Assembly (NCBI GenBank): GCA_020430865.1
Contig: JAGQIY010000641.1
Coordinates: forward strand, 1-10,224
Direction of reading: 5' to 3'
Length of the DNA stretch: 10,224 nucleotides
Origin: Myxococcales bacterium
GTDB lineage: Bacteria > Myxococcota > Polyangia > Polyangiales > Polyangiaceae
The translations under genes were made by a program, and so were the position numbers. Shown in pieces: positions 6,213 to 10,224 of the stretch; within the stretch, counting starts at the first letter, position 1, and the number at the start of each line of letters is the position of its first letter. The notes beneath the pieces were generated by a model that ran no database searches, was not told the DNA's origin, and was given only the letters and a program-made list of their open reading frames with translations.

Positions 6213-7676
6213 TCACCCGCCAGCGCGGCAGAGTTCAACGGCGCGATCGAGCCGCGCCAACGAACGCTCGCGACCGAGCACGCTCATCACCTCGAACAAC
6301 CCAGGGCTCGCCGTGCGACCGGTGAGCGCCACGCGCACTGGCTGAGCCACCTGCTTCATGCTGCGACCGGTCCCCTCGAGCCAGCTCTTCAGAGCCTCGT
6401 TCATCGGCTCGACCTGACCCACGTCGCTGGGCCAGGGCGCGAAGCTGGCGAAGTGATCACGGAACGCCTGCAGGTGCTCGGCGTTGTCGGCGACGAGGAA
6501 CTTCCTCTGCGCCTTCTCGTCCATCACCGGGAACTCCCGTAGGTAGAAGTCCAGGTGGTTCACCGCGTCTCTGAAATCGCGGGCCCGCTCGCGGATCAGC
6601 GGGAGCGCGGCACGGACTCGCACCTCGTCGTGCTCCAGGCCAGCTTCCTCGAGGAAAGGCTTCACGCGGGCAACGTAGGCATCGTCGTCGGTCAGCTCGG
6701 GTTGCTTGAGGTGCTCGAAGTTCACGTCGGCGAACTTCTTGTCGTCGAACTTGCCGTCGCCGCGATTCACGCGGGTCCAGTCGAAGGCGTCGATCAGCTG
6801 CTGGCGGCTGAAGATCTCTTGGTCACCGAAGGACCAACCGAAGCGCGCCAGGTAGTTCAGGACACCCATCGGGCTGTAGCCTCGCGCCTCGTAGTCCTGC
6901 ACGGCGACGTGGCCGTGGCGCTTGCTGAGCTTCTCTCCCTTGGGCGAGAGCATCATCGGGAGGTGGGCGAAGTCGGGCGGCTCCCAGCCGAAGGCGCGGT
7001 ACAGCATGATCTGGTGCGGTGTGTTGCCGATGTGGTCGCGGCCACGCGCCACCAGGTTGATGTCCATCAGGTGGTCGTCGATCACCGCCGCGAAGTTGTA
7101 GAGCGGCAAGCCGTCGCGACGCATGATCACGAAGTCCTGCTGCTCCTTGTTGGGCGTGTCGATGATACCGAAGACCTTGTCGTCGAAGGCGGTGCTGCCC
7201 TCCGTCGGCGCCTTGAAGCGCACGACGTGGGGCAGATCCGGCTGATCCCCTCGGTCGCGGCAGGTGCCCGGATACTTGAACTGCGCCTTGGGGTTCTCCG
7301 CCTTCAGGGCCGCGCGCTGGGCGTCCAGCTCCTCCTTGGTGCAGTAGCAGCGAAATGCTTTCCCTTCGGAAATGAGCTGTTCGCAGTGCTGGCGATAGAT
7401 CGCCTTGCGGTCACTCTGGAAGTAGGGCTCGTGAGGGCCGCCGACCCCGGGGCCTTCGTCCCAGTCGAGGCCGAGCCAGCGCATGGCATCCAGGATCGCC
7501 TGCACGCTCTCCATCGAGCTGCGATCTTGGTCGGTGTCCTCCACGCGCAAGACGAAGCTGCCGCCCAGCTTGCGCGCCCACAGCCAGTTGAACAGCGCCG
7601 TGCGGGCGCCACCGATGTGTAGATAGCCGCTGGGAGAGGGAGCGAAGCGAACGCGGGGCTTGGGGTCGCTGGCCAT
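6213..7676 (-). CDS. gltX: Glutamyl-tRNA synthetase
   Basis: Predicted 487 aa, a class I aminoacyl-tRNA synthetase that joins glutamate to tRNA-Glu in the cytoplasm. The HIGH-type signature is LHIGGART (19-26), in the family motif FAPSPSGYLHIGGART. The KMSKS-type signature is KLSKR (249-253). A Cys pair at 110 and 112, with Cys139 after it, matches the zinc-binding insertion of many bacterial GluRS. RGRDHIGNTPHQ (211-222) is the conserved glutamate/tRNA acceptor region, with Arg at the third position where acidic residues are common. The C-terminal anticodon-binding helices end normally. ATG 7676 (MASDPKP) was chosen because homologs start close to the FAPSPSG motif; ATG 7694 would add 6 residues. 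Neither has a good Shine-Dalgarno. Whether it is discriminating or also charges tRNA-Gln cannot be read here. It is first in the probable gltX-CPBP-speA operon. Confidence 0.96.
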   Translation of the reverse strand: MASDPKPRVRFAPSPSGYLHIGGARTALFNWLWARKLGGSFVLRVEDTDQDRSSMESVQAILDAMRWLGLDWDEGPGVGGPHEPYFQSDRKAIYRQHCEQLISEGKAFRCYCTKEELDAQRAALKAENPKAQFKYPGTCRDRGDQPDLPHVVRFKAPTEGSTAFDDKVFGIIDTPNKEQQDFVIMRRDGLPLYNFAAVIDDHLMDINLVARGRDHIGNTPHQIMLYRAFGWEPPDFAHLPMMLSPKGEKLSKRHGHVAVQDYEARGYSPMGVLNYLARFGWSFGDQEIFSRQQLIDAFDWTRVNRGDGKFDDKKFADVNFEHLKQPELTDDDAYVARVKPFLEEAGLEHDEVRVRAALPLIRERARDFRDAVNHLDFYLREFPVMDEKAQRKFLVADNAEHLQAFRDHFASFAPWPSDVGQVEPMNEALKSWLEGTGRSMKQVAQPVRVALTGRTASPGLFEVMSVLGRERSLARLDRAVELCRAGG

Positions 7677-7689
7677 GGCGCCCGCGAGT

Positions 7690-7721
7690 AGCATGATGCT
7701 CGGGCGGTCGCCGCCCTTTTT
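7690..7721 (+). terminator. Orphan intrinsic terminator on + strand at the gltX 5' end
   Basis: GGGCGG (7702-7707), loop TCG, CCGCCC (7711-7716), then TTTTT (7717-7721) form a textbook rho-independent terminator on the + strand. A small palindrome, AGCATGATGCT (7690-7700), directly precedes it. No + strand gene lies upstream, since gltX runs the other way and starts at 7676. It could end antisense transcription coming out of gltX. On the minus strand the same hairpin would sit in the gltX leader. Confidence 0.55.
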
Positions 7722-7806
7722 GCCCTTGCGTGCCGCGGGGTTGGCCCCAGGCGCGCTCTCACCCCCAGAAATCCTTCCGCCTCTCGAGCTACGCCGACAA
7801 ACGCCA

Positions 7807-7859
7807 GAGCGGCGCCCGGATTGGACGCCGCTCCAGTGATTCGACTGAGCGTTGCTCAG
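7807..7859 (-). terminator. Tandem hairpins after amt (probable terminator)
   Basis: In minus-strand order, a 6-bp stem with a 3-nt loop (CTGAGC 7845-7850 with GCTCAG 7854-7859) begins 9 nt after the amt stop. A perfect 8-bp stem follows (GAGCGGCG 7807-7814 with CGCCGCTC 7826-7833). Minus-strand sequence after the second stem is TGGCGTTTGTC, only weakly T-rich. The two together are the likely 3' end of the amt transcript. Confidence 0.5.
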
Positions 7860-7868
7860 GCTGCTCGG

Positions 7869-9470
7869 TCAGGCTTCGACCGTTTCGGCTGCCTTCAGGC
7901 CTGCGGCCTCGGCCACTTCGGGATCGATGCCGTGTCCGCCACCCAGCTCGCGGGGGTAGGCCTCGTTGCCGTGCTCGGTGATGTCGAGGCCCTCGATCTC
8001 CTCCTCGGCGCTGACGCGCAGGCCGACGGTGGCCTTGATCACCTTGAACAGCAGGAAGGCGAGACCGAAGGACCAGACGAACGCTGCCAGCACGCCGATG
8101 GCCTGGGTTGCCAGCTGCGCGCCGGTGAAGCCGCCGTGGTTGAAGATGGCTGCGGACAGCGTTCCCCAGGCGCCACACACGCCGTGGACGCTGACCGCGC
8201 CGACCGGATCGTCGACCTTGATGCGGTCGAAGAACTGCACGGCGAACACGACGAGCGCACCACCGATGGCGCCGATCACGACCGCAGACATGGGTGAGAC
8301 GTTGGCGCACGGTGCGGTGATCGAGACCAGCCCTGCGAGGGCGCCGTTCAGGGTCATGCCGATGTCGGGCTTCTTGGTCATGCCCCAGACCACGATCATC
8401 GCCATCACGGCGCCGGCGCACGCCGCCAGGTTGGTGTTCACGGCGATCAGCGCGAAGGCCTTGCCGGAGCCACCAAACGGGTCGGTGCCACCGCCGGTCA
8501 CCGCCGTGGTGCTGCCGGCGTTGAAGCCGAACCAGCCCATCCAGAGGATGAACACGCCGACCGTGGCGAGGGCCATGTTGTGACCACGGATGGGCAGTGG
8601 GCGCCCGTTCTTGTCGTACTTGCCAATGCGGGGCCCGAGCACGATGGCACCTGCGAGCGCCGCCCAGCCGCCGATGCTGTGAACCACCGTGGAGCCGGCG
8701 TAGTCGATGAAGCCAGGCAGGCCATGGCCCGCGAGGAACCCGCCCTCGGGCGCCTCGAGCCAGCCGCCGCCCTTGAACAAGCCACCCCAAGCCCAGCTAC
8801 CGAAGATCGGATAGATGATGGCGGTGATGAACACCGAGTAGATGAGGTACGAGGTGAACTTGGTGCGCTCCGCCATGGCGCCGGAGACGATGGTGGCTGC
8901 GGTCGCGGCGAACACGGTCTGGAACATCAAGAACGTGAACGACCAGGTCTCGCTGTCATAGCCCTTCAGCATGAAGCCCGTCGTTCCGAAGAAGCCGTTC
9001 GACACGCCGAACATGAGCCCGAAGCCGAGCGCCCAGAAGATGATGGACCCCAGTGAGAAGTCCATGAAATTCTTCATGAAAATGTTGACGGCGTTCTTGG
9101 CGCGGGTGAACCCGGACTCCACCAGCGCGAAGCCGGCTTGCATCCAGAACACGAGGATCGCGGCGACCATCGTCCACAGGTGGTTGACGGGAGTTCCGCC
9201 CCCGCCGCTGCCGAGAGGGCTGTTCTCCAGGGACTCGTCATCCTTGATGCCGGTCTTCTCCTGGAACTCCTCGAAGGTCATGCTCTTCTTGGCTTCGGCC
9301 GCGGGCGGGTCGGCTGCGGGAGCCGAGGCGGCCGGTGCCGGTTCGTCGGCACGCGCAGCCTGAGACCAGGAAACGGCGCTGAGCGCGACTGCTAGCGCGA
9401 CCAGCGCTAGCCCAATTCGATTCCGCATGGATATTGCCCACGCGTGCAAGGGGGTGTGGTTCGATGTCAT
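7869..9470 (-). CDS. amt: Ammonium transporter (Amt/Mep/Rh family)
   Basis: Predicted 533 aa. Residues 1-41 are a signal peptide (core LALVALAVALSAVSW, cleavage after ARA), followed by an Ala/Pro-rich linker (42-61) and a periplasmic segment, MTFEEFQEKTGI. Eleven membrane segments follow from about residue 97. Pore residues are present: the twin histidines His264 (VVHSIGGW) and His429 (VSVHGVCGAWG), and Asp256 in GFIDYAGS, which helps recruit ammonium. The cytoplasmic tail carries GLRVSAEEEIEGLDITEHG (483-501), the segment that contacts PII/GlnK in the family, plus about 28 further residues. It moves ammonium across the inner membrane. ATG 9470 was chosen because GGAGAG lies just upstream at good spacing; ATG 9428 has no Shine-Dalgarno but would still give a signal peptide. 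No glnK is next to it, which is unusual for amt, and no sigma-54 promoter motif was found upstream. The gene ends at tandem hairpins before gltX. Confidence 0.96.
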   Translation of the reverse strand: MTSNHTPLHAWAISMRNRIGLALVALAVALSAVSWSQAARADEPAPAASAPAADPPAAEAKKSMTFEEFQEKTGIKDDESLENSPLGSGGGGTPVNHLWTMVAAILVFWMQAGFALVESGFTRAKNAVNIFMKNFMDFSLGSIIFWALGFGLMFGVSNGFFGTTGFMLKGYDSETWSFTFLMFQTVFAATAATIVSGAMAERTKFTSYLIYSVFITAIIYPIFGSWAWGGLFKGGGWLEAPEGGFLAGHGLPGFIDYAGSTVVHSIGGWAALAGAIVLGPRIGKYDKNGRPLPIRGHNMALATVGVFILWMGWFGFNAGSTTAVTGGGTDPFGGSGKAFALIAVNTNLAACAGAVMAMIVVWGMTKKPDIGMTLNGALAGLVSITAPCANVSPMSAVVIGAIGGALVVFAVQFFDRIKVDDPVGAVSVHGVCGAWGTLSAAIFNHGGFTGAQLATQAIGVLAAFVWSFGLAFLLFKVIKATVGLRVSAEEEIEGLDITEHGNEAYPRELGGGHGIDPEVAEAAGLKAAETVEA

Positions 9471-9742
9471 TGGACTCTCCGCTCCATCCGATCTCTGTTC
9501 GGCCAGCCACGCTGACCGACGGGCACTCTGCGGCTGTGGCCGTTTCTGATTTCTTTCCGTGACGGGTCGCCTGGGAGCGGATGCCGCGGTGTGTCGGAAG
9601 CCTTCTCGAAATCCCTTGAAAGCCCTGCGGTCGCAGAAAAGCCGCCTTCCGCGGTCAAGACCCCGATTTGGCGCGCGCAGAGAACTGACTGGCGCGCCGG
9701 GGATATCGAAACACTGGAGCCGCGCCGAGCCGCTCCCGGTCA

Positions 9743-9757
9743 GGGGGCCGAGCCCCC
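9743..9757 (+). repeat. GC hairpin GGGGGC-CGA-GCCCCC
   Basis: A perfect 6-bp stem with a 3-nt loop is followed on the + strand by ATTGCCGATTGTTT, which is only partly T-rich. It could be a weak + strand terminator or part of a leader of the amt transcript. No gene end explains it. Confidence 0.4.
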
Positions 9758-9868
9758 ATTGCCGATTGTTTCGTCCCTCGGGGTCGTTCGCGGGGGTGAG
9801 GAGCGGGGGTCTCCCGCCCGAGCAGAGGTTGCGGCACAGCGCTTGGCCTGCTACGAGCGCCGACCCCA

Positions 9869-9887
9869 TCTGGTGTCTCTCACCAGA
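9869..9887 (+). repeat. 7-bp hairpin upstream of the small + strand gene
   Basis: TCTGGTG (9869-9875) pairs perfectly with CACCAGA (9881-9887) around a TCTCT loop. It would lie in the 5' leader of the gene at 9994 if transcription starts near 9860. Confidence 0.4.
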
Positions 9888-9910
9888 CTTTCGGGCCATG
9901 TCGGACGCGC

Positions 9911-9942
9911 CTCACCTCAGCAGATGGTCTGCAGTGGGTGAG
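9911..9942 (+). repeat. Two-part stem-loop in the probable leader of the small + strand gene
   Basis: The outer stem CTCACC (9911-9916) with GGTGAG (9937-9942) encloses an inner stem GCAGA (9920-9924) with TCTGC (9928-9932) and a TGG loop. An asymmetric internal loop separates the two. The structure ends 52 nt before the GTG start and 40 nt before its Shine-Dalgarno. It could stabilise or regulate the mRNA, or be a palindromic binding site. Confidence 0.4.
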
Positions 9943-9981
9943 CGCCCCAAGTCGGCTGACGAGTCCGCCGGCGCTTCCAAC

Positions 9982-9988
9982 GGGAGAG
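9982..9988 (+). promoter_or_regulatory. Shine-Dalgarno GGGAGAG of the partial + strand gene
   Basis: GGGAGAG lies 5 nt before GTG 9994 and fixes this start over the upstream in-frame GTG at 9934, which has no such site. Confidence 0.7.
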
Positions 9989-9993
9989 CCATC

Positions 9994-10224
9994 GTGAAAA
10001 AGACCCCCCTGCAAGCAGTCAAAGAGAAGTTCGAGAACAAGGAGAAGCTGGTTGCCGCCGTCCAGGCGCTGGCCACCGAGGAGCTGTGGATCGACCGCGT
10101 GAGCGAGGCGAAGGGCCTTGCCAAGGTCTCCAACAAGAAGCTGCTCCACCTGCACGACGTGCTGAGCGCCGTGAAGGACAAGTTCGGTTCTCGCGCGAAG
10201 CTCATCGCTTCGATTCTCGAGCTC
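9994..10224 (+). CDS. Conserved hypothetical small Lys-rich protein, 3' end outside the window
   Basis: A GTG start gives 77 codons open to the last base, so the gene is 3'-truncated by the window. The translation begins KKTPLQAVKEKFENKEKL and continues through VQALATEELWIDRV, SNKKLLHLHDVLSAVK and FGSRAKLIASILEL. It is helical, Lys-rich and Leu-rich, with a repeated pattern: VKEKFENKEKLVAAV near the start resembles VKDKFGSRAKLIASI near residues 60-74, suggesting two related helical units. No signal peptide or membrane segment is seen, so it is probably cytoplasmic. I do not know a function. From memory it resembles small hypothetical proteins conserved in myxobacteria. It is divergent from amt across a structured intergenic region. 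Confidence 0.82.
   Translation, partial: MKKTPLQAVKEKFENKEKLVAAVQALATEELWIDRVSEAKGLAKVSNKKLLHLHDVLSAVKDKFGSRAKLIASILEL

Larger units (their letters stand above)
9471..9993. other. Divergent non-coding region between amt and the small + strand gene
   Basis: This 523-nt stretch has no convincing gene. It holds the amt Shine-Dalgarno (GGAGAG, 9480-9475 on the minus strand). For amt, a weak -35-like TTGACC (9658-9653, minus) has a poor TGCGAC 17 nt later. For the + gene, TTGCGG (9829-9834) and TACGAG (9852-9857) lie 17 nt apart, also weak. Two copies of TGGCGCGC (9669-9676 and 9690-9697) are 21 nt apart. Several hairpins are listed separately. No TGGCAC-N5-TTGC sigma-54 motif and no riboswitch family I know were seen. 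Confidence 0.6.

Noticed and set aside
6555..7622. + strand 355-codon frame inside gltX
   Set aside because: It is antisense to gltX, with low-complexity shadow composition and no domain.
7789..8790. Minus-strand 333-codon frame overlapping amt
   Set aside because: It is an out-of-frame shadow: Arg/Gly/His-rich, with no homology pattern, while the amt frame carries all family motifs.
9471..9899. Extension of the amt frame upstream to 9899
   Set aside because: The added 143 residues are Arg/Pro/Gly-rich with no domain; the Shine-Dalgarno before 9470 and the signal peptide define the start.
9591..9941. + strand 116-codon frame in the amt upstream region
   Set aside because: It has no Shine-Dalgarno and a composition typical of non-coding high-GC DNA, and it overlaps hairpins in the intergenic region.
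9880..10205. Minus-strand frames at the right end (91 and 97 codons)
   Set aside because: They are antisense to the Lys-rich + strand gene, which has a strong ribosome binding site and protein-like composition.
1..10224. CRISPR array, tRNA/rRNA, insertion sequence ends, defence or secondary-metabolite cluster
   Set aside because: Reading both strands showed no regularly spaced repeats, cloverleaf genes, transposase or biosynthetic genes. Apart from the intron end the content is housekeeping.

Overview
The window reads as a high-GC chromosomal segment of a deltaproteobacterium in the modern sense, most likely Myxococcota (Polyangiales-like). This is an inference. It rests on the TPR/PEGA-like membrane protein, a family typical of that group, on the Amt and SpeA sequence styles, and on a partial small Lys-rich protein resembling conserved myxobacterial hypotheticals. 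Most of the content is housekeeping. I see no CRISPR array, rRNA, tRNA, phage module or obvious defence system.

Positions 1-95 hold the 3' end of a group II intron: a well-formed domain V and a plausible domain VI. The rest of the intron lies upstream of the window. Its predicted 3' splice junction falls about 2 nt before the ATG of the first gene. The + strand then carries a secreted or membrane TPR/PEGA-like protein (98-1099) and, 12 nt later, a WYL-domain transcriptional regulator (1112-2191). These two are probably cotranscribed.

From 2273 to 9470 all genes are on the minus strand. Read in the direction of transcription they are: an ammonium transporter (amt, 9470-7869) followed by tandem hairpins; a probable operon of glutamyl-tRNA synthetase (gltX, 7676-6213), a CPBP-family membrane protease (6201-5236) and biosynthetic arginine decarboxylase (speA, 5205-3187), with gaps of 11 and 30 nt; a strong hairpin just after speA; and a separate secreted DUF4124-SLT lytic transglycosylase (2950-2273), which ends convergently with the WYL gene.

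A 523-nt hairpin-rich non-coding region (9471-9993) separates amt from a divergent + strand gene. That gene starts at GTG 9994 and runs off the window end. The gene set links nitrogen import (Amt), Glu-tRNA charging, arginine-to-agmatine polyamine synthesis and envelope remodelling, but adjacency alone does not prove a shared pathway. The points most worth a second look are the intron/start-codon junction, an orphan intrinsic terminator pointing away from gltX at its 5' end, and the structured amt/small-gene intergenic region.
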